The notes under the pieces are model-generated. The model ran no database searches, had not been told where the DNA came from, and saw only the letters and a program-made list of their open reading frames with translations. Below are positions 27,719 through 36,007 of a stretch of 64,000 nt of DNA, piece after piece. Within the stretch, counting starts at the first letter, position 1. Each line of letters begins with the position of its first letter. The position numbers were made by a program, and so were the translations under genes. Source of the DNA: Pseudoprimorskyibacter insulae (GTDB lineage: Bacteria; Pseudomonadota; Alphaproteobacteria; Rhodobacterales; Rhodobacteraceae); NCBI RefSeq assembly GCF_900302505.1, contig NZ_OMOJ01000001.1, forward strand, positions 186,001-250,000, in the 5' to 3' direction.

Positions 27719-28510
27719 TCAGATCGTCACCAAATTGTCGATCACTTCCCGCGTCGTGCGGGTGTAGGTCAATTCTCCGAAATCATCCAAGGCTTCGATG
27801 TGCGGGAACATCGACAGGAACAGGCTACGCATGTTCTGGCCCAGTTCGGTCGCGGCATTGCGGCCCGGATGATAGGATTCAAAGCCCAGACTGCCGACCA
27901 TGATCAGCCCGTGACGCTTGAGCGCGATATGATACAGCTGAACTGAGCTGGGCGGCGTGACGGCAAACACTCGGTCGCCATCTTGGAAATCGATTGTTGG
28001 CACCAAAACGGACGCACGGCCAATCAGCGATTTCAACGCTTCGCGGCGCACAACCATTCGTGACGCAGGGCCAAGCAGAATGTGGCTCATGGGCTTGTTC
28101 ATGCCAAAGGCTTCGCTGGTGACGCGGGTCAGGCTGGTTAGATGCGTGCTGGCACCGCCCGCGCCGGGCACAAAGACGGTGGACCCAATCCAAGCGATCG
28201 GCTCTGGCCCGCGGTCTGTTTCGACCATATCGCCGGGCAGTAGGTCTTCGACGGCAACGGGGCCGCGATCGGTGGTAATCAAAGTGCCGCGCGCAAAAGC
28301 GCCAGCCGCATCTTCGAACATTGGGACGGCAGGGGCGACAACCTGCTTTTCCAGAATGTCGCCGTTCGAACCAAGGGCCAGCACCTGATATTTGCGCATG
28401 ACCATGGCCGGGCGCGCATCACGCGCATCGGGCCGCTGGTTCGGGTAGGTTGTCGGGGCCAGTCCGGCAGAAGACAGGCCACGCGTGGTAAGGCTAGACA
28501 ATGTGAACAC
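27719..28510 (-). CDS. Hint-domain (Hint_2) protein
   Basis: A 263-residue protein with a Hint module, the self-splicing fold of inteins and hedgehog proteins. FARGTLITTDRGPVAVEDLL followed by PGDMVETDRGPEPIAWIGS is the domain start, with Ala-Arg-Gly in place of the nucleophile Cys, so autoprocessing is doubtful. LGPASRMVV and a late histidine-rich part also fit. Such stand-alone Hint_2 proteins are numerous in Rhodobacteraceae and unexplained. The GTG at 28510 is used. A TTG at 28501 sits at a better distance from AAAAGGGG, so the true N-terminus may be three residues shorter. It converges tightly on the Lrp-type gene. Confidence 0.75.
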   Translation of the reverse strand: MFTLSSLTTRGLSSAGLAPTTYPNQRPDARDARPAMVMRKYQVLALGSNGDILEKQVVAPAVPMFEDAAGAFARGTLITTDRGPVAVEDLLPGDMVETDRGPEPIAWIGSTVFVPGAGGASTHLTSLTRVTSEAFGMNKPMSHILLGPASRMVVRREALKSLIGRASVLVPTIDFQDGDRVFAVTPPSSVQLYHIALKRHGLIMVGSLGFESYHPGRNAATELGQNMRSLFLSMFPHIEALDDFGELTYTRTTREVIDNLVTI

Positions 28511-28634
28511 CCCTTTTACAGGCTGGTCACTACCGTGCTGGCCCCCACCAACAACAACAGAAGGACACGTTACGGTTTATCTGCATTGCCAGATTGGCCG
28601 CAATCGTGGGCTTTTGTCAAAATTGATGCCTGTT

Positions 28635-28835
28635 TCAGGCCAGGCGAAAGCCCAATCGACGTTTCGCCTCAGCATTGTTCGCGCCGCCGCGACGGTTTTG
28701 CCTTATTTCCGAAATTTCGGTCGAATCGCCAACATGTTGGGCGGTGCGTTTTGCGCTCCAGGGCATGGTCGGAGCGGGCTGCATGGCCGAGGCCTTGATT
28801 GCAGACTGGGTGAAGCGCGTTTTCTTGCCAAACAT
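28635..28835 (-). CDS. small basic protein with an RF-x2-S-x2-K ... MPW motif
   Basis: A 66-codon frame with a good ribosome site (AAGGAAG, 7 bases before the ATG). The N-terminal part MFGKKTRFTQSAIKASAMQ followed by PAPTMPW resembles the 47-residue protein encoded 355 bases upstream on the same strand: both have R-F-x2-S-x2-K, then M-P-W after 9-11 more residues, then basic residues. The C-terminal half (many Arg, Ala, Asn) is less convincing, and the frame may read into poorly conserved sequence. Function unknown; it could be nucleic-acid binding, given the charge. Confidence 0.5.
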   Translation of the reverse strand: MFGKKTRFTQSAIKASAMQPAPTMPWSAKRTAQHVGDSTEISEIRQNRRGGANNAEAKRRLGFRLA

Positions 28836-29189
28836 GTGGGTCTTCCTTGGTGCTCGTAATGGTCCGCAGTTCCTCGCTGCGTTGTAACGTTTTTGATAAA
28901 TCTTTGGGGCATGTTTTAGACGCGATAGAGATAATGCGGCGTCGCGAAAGATGCTGTTTCCGTACCGCGCTCAATCTAAAGGTGTGCGCATTGGGCAAAC
29001 AAAAACCCCGCTGGACAGCGGGGTTGTGTGGTTCGGAAATATGAGCCGTGGAATTCGTGCGGCTTCGGCCTGTCGCTTGGCCGGTACACTGAAGTCCGCT
29101 GGGGCGATGCCAGTCAGGCGTCACGTTTCCGTGCTGCCGGTGCTGCTGCGGCGGCGCCGTTTTTCAGGCGCTCGCAGCGTGGCATCGCA
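28836..29189. other. non-coding stretch between two small-protein genes, with one terminator
   Basis: Apart from the hairpin at 29001-29025 I see no well-supported gene. A 23-codon minus-strand frame just past the 47-residue gene (29114-29185) has no ribosome site. The 3' untranslated part of that gene, up to the terminator, would be about 165 bases. Confidence 0.5.
29001..29025 (-). terminator. rho-independent terminator downstream of the 47-residue protein gene
   Basis: Nine-base arms AACCCCGCT and AGCGGGGTT enclose GGAC. Reading the minus strand the hairpin is followed by TTTTTG, giving a clear U run. On the plus strand there is none. Confidence 0.8.
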
Positions 29190-29333
29190 TTAGGCGGATT
29201 TCAGCGTGATGGTCTTGATGTTCCGCTTTGCAACGAATGCTGCACGGCGGGCACCGCGATCCCACGGCATAGCGACTTCGGTGGTCTTCGCGGTTTTCAC
29301 GATGGACTTAACGAAACGGTTACGCGCTTTCAT
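29190..29333 (-). CDS. small conserved basic protein, 47 residues, MPW motif
   Basis: Encodes 47 residues beginning MKARNRFVKSIVKTAKTTEV, then AMPWDRGARRAAFVAKRN. The ribosome site AAGGA lies 9 bases before the ATG. Composition is strongly basic (about 13 Lys/Arg). I recall short proteins of this pattern (RFVKS ... MPW-x-RG-x-RR) annotated as hypothetical in Rhodobacteraceae, but no function. It is preceded by an AT-rich 237-base gap that separates it from pgeF, so it probably has its own promoter. Confidence 0.75.
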   Translation of the reverse strand: MKARNRFVKSIVKTAKTTEVAMPWDRGARRAAFVAKRNIKTITLKSA

Positions 29334-29570
29334 CTCTGTGTTCCTTTGATGCGATCCCGCGTTCCTAACTGCGCGGACAGGATCAAATTCGCATTCGATT
29401 GGGGCGTGTCTTAGGCGAAGTTAGGTTAATTAAAGGAAATATCTGCCTACTTTTGGTCTTAATGGGAATTATCGTTAAGCCATTGTAGAGTAACGAAAGA
29501 TACCAGATGAACGCATACGATACTTCAATATCGGACAGTTTGTTTCCGCATTGTGTGCAATAACAGGGGT

Positions 29571-30320
29571 TTAGGCGCGAATGACAGAGATGAGGCGGCC
29601 GTAATCTGCCTCTTTTTCGTGGCACGACCGGCGGTACGAATAGAATCTATTCGCGTCCGAATAGGTGCAGTGTCGTGTCCACTCTGCCATGATTCCGACA
29701 CCGCGCAGACGGTGCAGTCCGAAGGCCGGAAGATCGAACAAGAATCGGTCCCCTTGGCCTTTGGCAAAAAAGCGGCCACTGGCATCGTCTTCGGCCATGA
29801 AGCTTTCAAAGAACTCAGGCCCGACCTCATAGGCGCGTTGGCTGATCGACGGACCGATCACGGCACGAATCTTGGCGCGGTCCGCGCCAATGGCGGTCAT
29901 GGCGTCGACCGTATTTTCCAAGATCCCGCCAATCGCGCCTTTCCAGCCCGCGTGGGCGGCGCCGACAACGCCATTATCGGAATCGGCAAATAGTACGGGC
30001 TGGCAATCGGCGGTCAGAATGCCCAAGGCGATGCCCGGCACATTCGACACCATCGCATCGGCCTTGGGCGTCGGGCCTTCAAGCGGGCCATCCACGGTCA
30101 CAACGTCCGCGCTATGGGTTTGGTGCACGGTCGTCAGCGACGCAACTTCCATCGCATCGGCCACGCGGGCGCGGTTGATGGCCACGACGTCGGATTGATC
30201 GGACGACCCGGACCCGCAGTTCAATCCCGCAAAAACGCCCGAGGATGCCCCGCCTTTACGCGTAAAGAACCCGTGGCGAAACGGCGACAGGGAATCGGAC
30301 GTAATGATCTCGAGCGTCAT
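29571..30320 (-). CDS. pgeF: peptidoglycan editing factor PgeF (multicopper polyphenol oxidase/laccase family)
   Basis: A 249-residue member of the YfiH/PgeF family. In E. coli it removes wrongly incorporated residues (L-Ser for L-Ala) from UDP-MurNAc precursors; other members have purine-nucleoside phosphorylase activity. The zinc-ligand motifs are intact: TVHQTHSADVV, GILTADCQPVLF, GAAHAGWKG and the C-terminal RHCTYSDANRFYSYRR. It overlaps the upstream methyltransferase gene by 4 bases (ATGA), forming a unit lgt-midA-pgeF. Confidence 0.93.
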   Translation of the reverse strand: MTLEIITSDSLSPFRHGFFTRKGGASSGVFAGLNCGSGSSDQSDVVAINRARVADAMEVASLTTVHQTHSADVVTVDGPLEGPTPKADAMVSNVPGIALGILTADCQPVLFADSDNGVVGAAHAGWKGAIGGILENTVDAMTAIGADRAKIRAVIGPSISQRAYEVGPEFFESFMAEDDASGRFFAKGQGDRFLFDLPAFGLHRLRGVGIMAEWTRHCTYSDANRFYSYRRSCHEKEADYGRLISVIRA

Positions 30321-31378
30321 GCCTCAACTCCGGGCGGAGGGGTCGCCCCCTCAGGATAGAATCCCAAAACTTTGAACAAATGTCCCATTTCTTCGGGATG
30401 GGTCAACCGGCGATGTGCGGCAATATGGGCCTCAAGCGCCGGGCCGCTCATGCGGGTGGCCAAGGCCTGCGCCCGCTGCGTGATGCCAAGGCGTTCCAGA
30501 AACACGCCTTGCGGCGTCAGGCGGCTGTGGGCGCAACGCGCGGCCTTGGCCAGCGCCTCGAAATCCACATGGGCGGTCAGGTCGGCAAGGCCGGGGTCGG
30601 CCAAGGGATCGGTCGTTTTATGCCCGCGCAGGGCTTGAAACGTATCGCCCAACGAATGCCAGTCGCCATAGTCGATGACCAAGGCCGCGCCGCCGTGGTC
30701 GGCGATTTTGGCGGTTAGTGCGTCGATGATCGCTTCCGCCGTAGCGCAGGTTTCAACGATGTCGCCGTCTTTGGTGTCAGCCATGCGGTGTTCCAGCGGG
30801 GCAAGCGGCGCATCGGCGGTCAGGCCAAGCGTCAGCGCATCGCCATCCAATCCAACCACACGTTCAGACCAGCCGTCTTGGCCACGTTGGAATTGCCGGA
30901 TCGGCAGGGCGTCGAAAAATTCATTGGCCACGGCGAAGGTGGGCAGATCGGGCAGGGTTGACAGATCGTCGTGCCAAATCGGATCGGCATCCGGCAGGGC
31001 GGATTTTTGCGCCGCCCGCATTCGCGGCGAGGCCTCAACCAGATGCAGCTGCGCGGCGTCGTGAAAACCGGGAACCCGCGCGGTGGCGCGTTGAATATCC
31101 GCCATCAGTGTGCCGCGCCCTGGCCCCAGTTCAAGCAGCATGAAAGGCGACGGTGCGCCTTGGTCCAGCCACGCCTGCGCCAGCGACAGCCCGACCAATT
31201 CACCGAACATCTGGCTGATCTCGGGCGCGGTGATGAAATCGCCATCCGCGCCAAGGGCTGTCTGGGTCGTGTAATACCCGTGCTCAGGATGCAGCAGGCA
31301 TACAGACATATATTCGGCCAGGGTCATTGGGCCATTGGCTTGAATGCGGTTGACGATATGGCGCTTAAGCGGTGGCAT
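30317..31378 (-). CDS. class I SAM-dependent methyltransferase, NDUFAF7/MidA family
   Basis: A 353-residue protein of the DUF185/MidA family. The mitochondrial relative NDUFAF7 methylates an arginine of a complex I subunit during assembly, so a complex I link is plausible here. Motifs are [36 protein letters not shown], the SAM loop [14 protein letters not shown] and [14 protein letters not shown]. Its ATG lies 14 bases inside the 3' end of lgt, and it overlaps pgeF, so the three genes are translationally coupled. Confidence 0.88.
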   Translation of the reverse strand: MPPLKRHIVNRIQANGPMTLAEYMSVCLLHPEHGYYTTQTALGADGDFITAPEISQMFGELVGLSLAQAWLDQGAPSPFMLLELGPGRGTLMADIQRATARVPGFHDAAQLHLVEASPRMRAAQKSALPDADPIWHDDLSTLPDLPTFAVANEFFDALPIRQFQRGQDGWSERVVGLDGDALTLGLTADAPLAPLEHRMADTKDGDIVETCATAEAIIDALTAKIADHGGAALVIDYGDWHSLGDTFQALRGHKTTDPLADPGLADLTAHVDFEALAKAARCAHSRLTPQGVFLERLGITQRAQALATRMSGPALEAHIAAHRRLTHPEEMGHLFKVLGFYPEGATPPPGVEA

Positions 31379-32267
31379 CGGCCCCTTTCCGACGTGTATA
31401 TAGTATAAGGCCCAATCCAATCAGGATCATCGGCAGCGACAGGATCTGCCCCATGGTCAGCCCGTAGCCATTCAGATGCAGGGCAAGGCCAAGCGGATTG
31501 TCCAGCGTCTGGAACTGCGCGTCGGGCTGGCGGACGAACTCTACGACGAAGCGGGCAAACCCGTATCCAGCAAAGAACGTGCCAGCCAGCAGGCCCGGAC
31601 GTTTCAACGCATTCCAGCGGAAGGCCATCAGGATCAGCAACCCGCCCAGAAGCACGCCTTCCATCGTTGCCTCATAGAGCTGAGACGGATGGCGTGCGCA
31701 CAATTCGCCAAACGGTTGACCGCAGCTTTGTGCGAATTCACCCGGAAAGATCACGCCCCATGGCAGATCGGTCGGGCGACCCCAAAGTTCAGCATTGATG
31801 AAATTCGCAACCCGGCCCAACAGCAGCCCCGGTGGCACGCCAAGCGCCATCATATCGGCGGTCGATGCAATCGGGTGTCCGCCTTTGCGGCAGAACAGGT
31901 AGACGGCCAGAATTACGCCCAGCAATCCGCCGTGGAAGGCCATGCCGCCCTGCCAGACCATCAAGATCTCGGCCGGGTGGGTCAGGTAGTAGGCGGGCTG
32001 ATATAGTAAGGTGTAGCCAAGCCGCCCGCCCGCGATGACGCCGATAATGACCCATGTCAGCAGGTCATCGACCTGTGCCGGGGTCATGGGGGCCGTGTCT
32101 TTGGCCCAAATCGTAGGGCGCCGCAGCGCCAAGACGACCAAGCGCCAGCCGATAACAATGCCGACGATATAGGCCAGCGCGTACCAGCGCAGGGCAAACT
32201 CAAAGCCGAAAAGCCCGATGCTGAAAATCTCGGGGGCGAGATTGGGGAATGGAATGCCTGTGCTCAT
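31365..32267 (-). CDS. lgt: phosphatidylglycerol-prolipoprotein diacylglyceryl transferase
   Basis: Inner-membrane enzyme that attaches diacylglycerol to the lipobox cysteine of prolipoproteins, 300 residues, seven or more hydrophobic segments. The family signature is [20 protein letters not shown]. The essential His-Gly stretch reads [15 protein letters not shown], and [13 protein letters not shown] follows. It serves the lipoproteins seen in this window (8081-9256, 48675-49151). First gene of the lgt-midA-pgeF unit. Confidence 0.96.
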   Translation of the reverse strand: MSTGIPFPNLAPEIFSIGLFGFEFALRWYALAYIVGIVIGWRLVVLALRRPTIWAKDTAPMTPAQVDDLLTWVIIGVIAGGRLGYTLLYQPAYYLTHPAEILMVWQGGMAFHGGLLGVILAVYLFCRKGGHPIASTADMMALGVPPGLLLGRVANFINAELWGRPTDLPWGVIFPGEFAQSCGQPFGELCARHPSQLYEATMEGVLLGGLLILMAFRWNALKRPGLLAGTFFAGYGFARFVVEFVRQPDAQFQTLDNPLGLALHLNGYGLTMGQILSLPMILIGLGLILYTRRKGADATA

Positions 32268-32363
32268 ATGCGTCTCTGTGCCTCTGGTGGATCGGGGAAG
32301 TCAACCTTGTGGATGGGGCCGCGTCGGCCCATATAGGGGCAAGACGTAACGCCGGAGAGACCA

Positions 32364-32609
32364 ATGCAAACGCGCAACAAGGTTTTTGACGATATCTCGC
32401 AGTTGTTTACCAATGCGATGGGGGTGGCTCAGGGCGCTCGCGATGAAGCTGAGAACGCCATGAAGTCGATGATGGACCGCTGGCTGGCGGACCGTGATTT
32501 CGTGACCCGCGAAGAATTCGACGCTGTTCGCGCCATGGCCCAGAAGGCCCGCGAAGAAAACGAAGCGCTAAAAGCGCGTCTGGATGCGCTGGAGTCGGGC
32601 AAGTCCTGA
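32364..32609 (+). CDS. ubiK: UbiK-family ubiquinone biosynthesis accessory factor (YqiC/BMFP)
   Basis: An 81-residue protein: an amphipathic helix (KVFDDISQLFTNAMGVAQG) and a C-terminal coiled coil with the motif FVTREEFDAVRAMAQKAREE. This is the BMFP/UbiK layout. E. coli UbiK works with UbiJ in the aerobic ubiquinone complex and binds membranes. A good match in length and motif. It stands divergent from lgt. Confidence 0.85.
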   Translation: MQTRNKVFDDISQLFTNAMGVAQGARDEAENAMKSMMDRWLADRDFVTREEFDAVRAMAQKAREENEALKARLDALESGKS

Positions 32610-32688
32610 CAGTTTTAGACGCATTGCGCGTTTAAACCCACGTTAAGCCAAAGGATGCCACGCTGCGCCCACCTGATAGGAGGCGCCC

Positions 32689-33528
32689 GTGACATCCCCC
32701 CGTACCGGCCGCAAGGCCGCCCGCAAATCTGGCACTGATCCCCTGACGCAGGCGCTGCGTCGCCGCGATTCCCGCGTGATGGATATGGTGCATGCCGCCA
32801 TTTCCAATGGCGATGTGATGCTGGCCTATCAGCCGGTCGTTCAATCCGCCGATTTTTCCCGCATCGCCTATTATGAAGGCTTCGTCCGGGTTCTGGATGA
32901 AACCGGCAGAATCATCCCTGCGCGGGATTTCATGCCAGTGGTCGAAGAACAGGAATCGGGCCGCATTCTTGACTGTCTGGCGCTGGAACAGGGATTGGCG
33001 GTTTTGGTCAAGTATCCCGATCTGCGCATCGCGGTGAATATGTCTGCGCGATCGGTCGGCTATCGGCCTTGGTCTGATGTGTTGGACCGGGCGCTTGCCG
33101 GTGATCCCAACTTGGGGGAACGGCTGATTCTCGAAATCACCGAAAGCTCGGCCATGGTCGTGCCGGATCTGGTGTCCGGGTTCATGACCGACCTGCGCAA
33201 AAAAGGAATCTCTTTCGCCTTGGATGACTTTGGCGCAGGCTTTACCGCGTTCCGGCATTTTCGCAGTTTTCAGTTTGATATCTTGAAAATCGACGGCCAA
33301 TTCTGCCGAAATATTGGGCAAGATCCCGACAACCAAGTGATCGTCAAAGCCATGCTTTCCATGGCCCGTCAATTCGACATGTTCGTCATCGCTGAACAGG
33401 TTGAAGCCCCTGAAGATGCTGCGTATCTTGCCAGTATCGGCGTCGATTGCCTGCAGGGATACCACTTTGGCGCACCAACCGTGTCGCCCCAGTGGCCAAC
33501 TGCGCAGGAGGGGCGCAGAAGGGCCTGA
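32689..33528 (+). CDS. stand-alone EAL-domain c-di-GMP phosphodiesterase
   Basis: A 279-residue EAL protein with no GGDEF or sensor domain. The motif is degenerate in wording but keeps the key residues: YEGFVRV (E and R of ExLxR), VNMSARS (Asn), ILEITES (Glu), LDDFGAGF (two Asp), LKIDGQF (Lys), IAEQVE (Glu) and CLQGYHFGAP (Gln). It is thus probably active in cleaving c-di-GMP. The first 30 residues are basic and disordered. The GTG start at 32689 has an ideal AGGAGG seven bases upstream. Confidence 0.88.
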   Translation: MTSPRTGRKAARKSGTDPLTQALRRRDSRVMDMVHAAISNGDVMLAYQPVVQSADFSRIAYYEGFVRVLDETGRIIPARDFMPVVEEQESGRILDCLALEQGLAVLVKYPDLRIAVNMSARSVGYRPWSDVLDRALAGDPNLGERLILEITESSAMVVPDLVSGFMTDLRKKGISFALDDFGAGFTAFRHFRSFQFDILKIDGQFCRNIGQDPDNQVIVKAMLSMARQFDMFVIAEQVEAPEDAAYLASIGVDCLQGYHFGAPTVSPQWPTAQEGRRRA

Positions 33529-33652
33529 GACACCCTGTCCGGTTTTTCTGCGCTGCAGAATGGCATATTGACGTCGCGGAACCGGAGGGGGGCCAAGAGT
33601 TGCAAATCCGCGCGACGGCTACCTCTCGCCCGATTGGTAGAGGATATAAACC

Positions 33653-34828
33653 ATGACCAATGTCGTTATCGCATCTGCTGCCCGTACCGCGGTTGGCAGT
33701 TTTAGTGGCTCATTTGCCAACACCCCCGCACATGATCTGGGATCGGCCGTTCTGGAGGCGCTGGTTGCGCGTGCCGGAATCGAAAAGGGCGAGGTTTCGG
33801 AAACCATCCTCGGCCAGGTTCTGACGGCAGCGCAGGGTCAGAACCCCGCACGTCAGGCCCACATCAATGCTGGTCTGCCCAAAGAAGCCTCGGCCTGGGG
33901 CATCAACCAGGTTTGCGGCTCGGGCCTGCGCACCGTGATGCTGGGCGCCCAGCACATCGCGCTTGGCGATGCCGACATCGTCTGCGCGGGCGGCCAGGAA
34001 AACATGTCGCTTAGCACCCATGCCGCGCACCTGCGCGCTGGTTACAAAATGGGCGACGTGTCCTACATCGACACCATGATCCGCGACGGTCTGTGGGATG
34101 CATTCAACGGCTATCACATGGGCCAGACCGCTGAAAACGTCGCCAACCAATGGCAGATCAGCCGCGAAGTGCAGGACGCGTTCGCCGTCGCTTCGCAGAA
34201 CAAGGCCGAAGCCGCGCAAAAGGCCGGTAAGTTCGACGACGAGGTGATCGCCTTCACCATCAAGACCCGCAAGGGTGACATCGTGGTCGACAAAGACGAA
34301 TATATCCGCCACGGCGCAACCATCGAAGCCATGCAGAAACTGCGCCCGGCTTTCACCAAAGACGGTTCGGTCACCGCGGCCAACGCATCGGGCATCAACG
34401 ACGGCGCGGCCGGCGTTCTGCTGATGTCGGCTGACAATGCTGCCAAGCGCGGGATTGAACCGCTGGCCCGCATCGCATCCTACGCCACCGCCGGCCTTGA
34501 CCCGTCGATCATGGGCGTTGGCCCGATCCACGCGTCGCGCAAAGCGCTGGAAAAGGCTGGCTGGAAAGCCGAAGATCTGGATCTGGTCGAAGCCAACGAA
34601 GCATTCGCCGCGCAGGCCTGTGCCGTGAACAAAGACATGGGTTGGGATCCGGCAATCGTTAACGTGAACGGCGGCGCAATCGCCATCGGTCACCCGATCG
34701 GCGCTTCGGGCGCACGTATCCTGAACACCCTGCTGTTCGAAATGAAGCGCCGCGATGCCAAAAAAGGCCTCGCCACGCTTTGCATCGGCGGCGGCATGGG
34801 CGTCGCGCTTTGTGTTGAGCGTGACTGA
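33653..34828 (+). CDS. phaA: acetyl-CoA C-acetyltransferase (beta-ketothiolase)
   Basis: Condenses two acetyl-CoA to acetoacetyl-CoA, entering polyhydroxybutyrate and, in this lineage, the ethylmalonyl-CoA pathway. At 391 residues it is a standard thiolase: nucleophile Cys in [14 protein letters not shown], the NEAFAAQA segment, the [11 protein letters not shown] histidine loop, and the second catalytic Cys in [15 protein letters not shown]. It is followed by a terminator and then phaB, so the pair is adjacent but probably separately transcribed. Confidence 0.95.
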   Translation: MTNVVIASAARTAVGSFSGSFANTPAHDLGSAVLEALVARAGIEKGEVSETILGQVLTAAQGQNPARQAHINAGLPKEASAWGINQVCGSGLRTVMLGAQHIALGDADIVCAGGQENMSLSTHAAHLRAGYKMGDVSYIDTMIRDGLWDAFNGYHMGQTAENVANQWQISREVQDAFAVASQNKAEAAQKAGKFDDEVIAFTIKTRKGDIVVDKDEYIRHGATIEAMQKLRPAFTKDGSVTAANASGINDGAAGVLLMSADNAAKRGIEPLARIASYATAGLDPSIMGVGPIHASRKALEKAGWKAEDLDLVEANEAFAAQACAVNKDMGWDPAIVNVNGGAIAIGHPIGASGARILNTLLFEMKRRDAKKGLATLCIGGGMGVALCVERD

Positions 34829-34838
34829 CAATAGGAAG

Positions 34839-34865
34839 GGGCGCCGCCAAGGCGCCCTTTTTTAT
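34839..34865 (+). terminator. rho-independent terminator of phaA
   Basis: Arms GGGCGCC (34839-34845) and GGCGCCC (34851-34857) enclose GCCAA and are followed by seven T. Confidence 0.9.
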
Positions 34866-34906
34866 CGAGGGGGCCTTTCGACATGCGAAATGTCGCAGGA
34901 TTGGCC

Positions 34907-34946
34907 GCGCAATAATATTGCGCATCATTTTTATTTTCGGTAGCAA
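34907..34946 (+). promoter_or_regulatory. phaB promoter with a perfect palindromic operator over the -35
   Basis: GCGCAATA and TATTGCGC flank one central A (34907-34923). The right arm contains the -35 TTGCGC (34918-34923); 17 bases on is the -10 TAGCAA (34941-34946), 33 bases upstream of the phaB ATG. A 13-base part (34911-34923) is identical to the lrp upstream region. The regulator is unknown; an Lrp-type protein or PhaR are candidates, though the site does not look like the CTGC-type PhaR sites I know. Confidence 0.5.
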
Positions 34947-34978
34947 AGTTACCGAGCCATTTGAACTGGAGGGAACCC

Positions 34979-35701
34979 ATGGCAAGAGTAGCACTCGTCA
35001 CCGGCGGCAGCCGCGGCATCGGTGAAGCGATCTCTAAGAAGCTGAAAGCAGAAGGCTACGAGGTCGCAGCCACCTACGCCGGCAATGACGAGAAGGCCGC
35101 CGCCTTCACCGAAGCCACCGGCATCAAGACCTATAAGTGGAACGTTGCCGATTATGAGGCCTCGAAGGCCGGTATCGCGCAGGTCGAAGCCGACCTTGGC
35201 CCGATCGACACGGTCGTCGCCAATGCGGGCATCACCCGCGACGCCATGTTCCACCGCATGACCCCGGAACAGTGGAATGAGGTTATCGGCACCAACCTGA
35301 CCGGCGTTTTCAACACCGTGCACCCGGTATGGGCCGGCATGCGTGAGCGTCAGTTTGGCCGCGTTGTCGTGATTTCGTCGATCAACGGCCAGAAAGGTCA
35401 GGCCGGTCAGGTGAACTATGCCGCGACCAAAGCGGGCGATCTGGGCATCGTAAAGTCGCTGGCACAAGAAGGCGCACGTTTTGGCATCACCGCCAACGCC
35501 ATCTGCCCCGGCTATATCGCCACCGAAATGGTTATGGCGATTGATGAATCGGTCCGCGAAAAGATCATCAAGGGCATCCCCGCTGGCCGTCTGGGCGAGC
35601 CGGAAGAGATCGCCCGCTGCGTGGCCTTCCTGGCCGCCGAAGATTCGGGCTTCATCAACGGCTCGACCATTTCGGCAAACGGTGCACAGTTCTTCGTCTA
35701 A
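34979..35701 (+). CDS. phaB: acetoacetyl-CoA reductase
   Basis: NADPH-dependent short-chain dehydrogenase that reduces acetoacetyl-CoA to (R)-3-hydroxybutyryl-CoA, 240 residues. The cofactor loop is VTGGSRGIGEAISKKL. VVANAGITRDAMFHRMTPEQ is a PhaB hallmark; the catalytic Ser and Tyr-x3-Lys are in VISSINGQKGQAGQVNYAAT. The C-terminal GFINGSTISANGAQFF is also typical. The ATG at 34979 has GGAGGG upstream. No PHB synthase (phaC) is in the window. Confidence 0.95.
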   Translation: MARVALVTGGSRGIGEAISKKLKAEGYEVAATYAGNDEKAAAFTEATGIKTYKWNVADYEASKAGIAQVEADLGPIDTVVANAGITRDAMFHRMTPEQWNEVIGTNLTGVFNTVHPVWAGMRERQFGRVVVISSINGQKGQAGQVNYAATKAGDLGIVKSLAQEGARFGITANAICPGYIATEMVMAIDESVREKIIKGIPAGRLGEPEEIARCVAFLAAEDSGFINGSTISANGAQFFV

Positions 35702-35721
35702 GAAGAATTCCGCTCAAGAAC

Positions 35722-35751
35722 AAAGGGCCGGTCCTGCGACCGGCCCTTTTT
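35722..35751. terminator. bidirectional terminator after phaB
   Basis: Arms AAAGGGCCGGTC and GACCGGCCCTTT enclose CTGC, followed by TT. Symmetry lets it serve phaB on the plus strand and the small gene at 35778-35897 on the minus strand. Confidence 0.88.
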
Positions 35752-35777
35752 CATCCCGTAAGACCCTGTGCACCGGG

Positions 35778-35897
35778 TCAGCGGGAAATCTTGGACGGGA
35801 ACATCCAGTTCCAAAGTCCGCGCATCGCGTCGCCGCGTGCTGCATGTGCATTCTGATTGGCGCGTCGGCTCTGTTCCGTGGTCGCAATATCAAACAT
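35778..35897 (-). CDS. small protein of 39 residues (RSxxAxxxA ... MRGLWNW pattern)
   Basis: Encodes MFDIATTEQSRRANQNAHAA followed by RGDAMRGLWNWMFPSKISR. It is amphipathic, basic, with a tryptophan-rich C-terminus. GGAG lies 9 bases before the ATG. The pattern resembles very short hypothetical proteins I have seen across Rhodobacteraceae (AMRxxWNW ending). It ends just before the bidirectional terminator it would share with phaB. Function unknown; membrane association through the Trp/Phe end is possible. Confidence 0.65.
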   Translation of the reverse strand: MFDIATTEQSRRANQNAHAARGDAMRGLWNWMFPSKISR

Positions 35898-35989
35898 CTC
35901 TGGGCTCCGTTCGGGTGAGGGGGTGATCAATTGAGTTTAATATCGTTCTTGACAGACCTCCTGACAAACGAGAGTTTTCAGGAGTTCAC

Positions 35990-36004
35990 TTAAGCTGAGT
36001 TTAA
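35990..36004. promoter_or_regulatory. TTAA-N7-TTAA (CtrA-like) site upstream of the LysR gene
   Basis: TTAA (35990-35993), seven bases, TTAA (36001-36004), four bases before the LysR ATG. This is the full CtrA spacing. The right half is part of TGAGTTTAA (35996-36004), which is repeated at 35932-35940, so a LysR-type site is an equal alternative. Confidence 0.3.
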
Positions 36005-36007
36005 CTG

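Noticed and set aside
28669..29124. 151-codon minus-strand frame between the two small-protein genes
   Set aside because: It crosses the terminator at 29001-29025 and overlaps the better-supported 66-residue frame in another phase; it lacks a ribosome site.
29114..29185. 23-codon frame just downstream of the 47-residue gene
   Set aside because: Ala-rich, no ribosome site, no resemblance to anything; left as 3' untranslated sequence.
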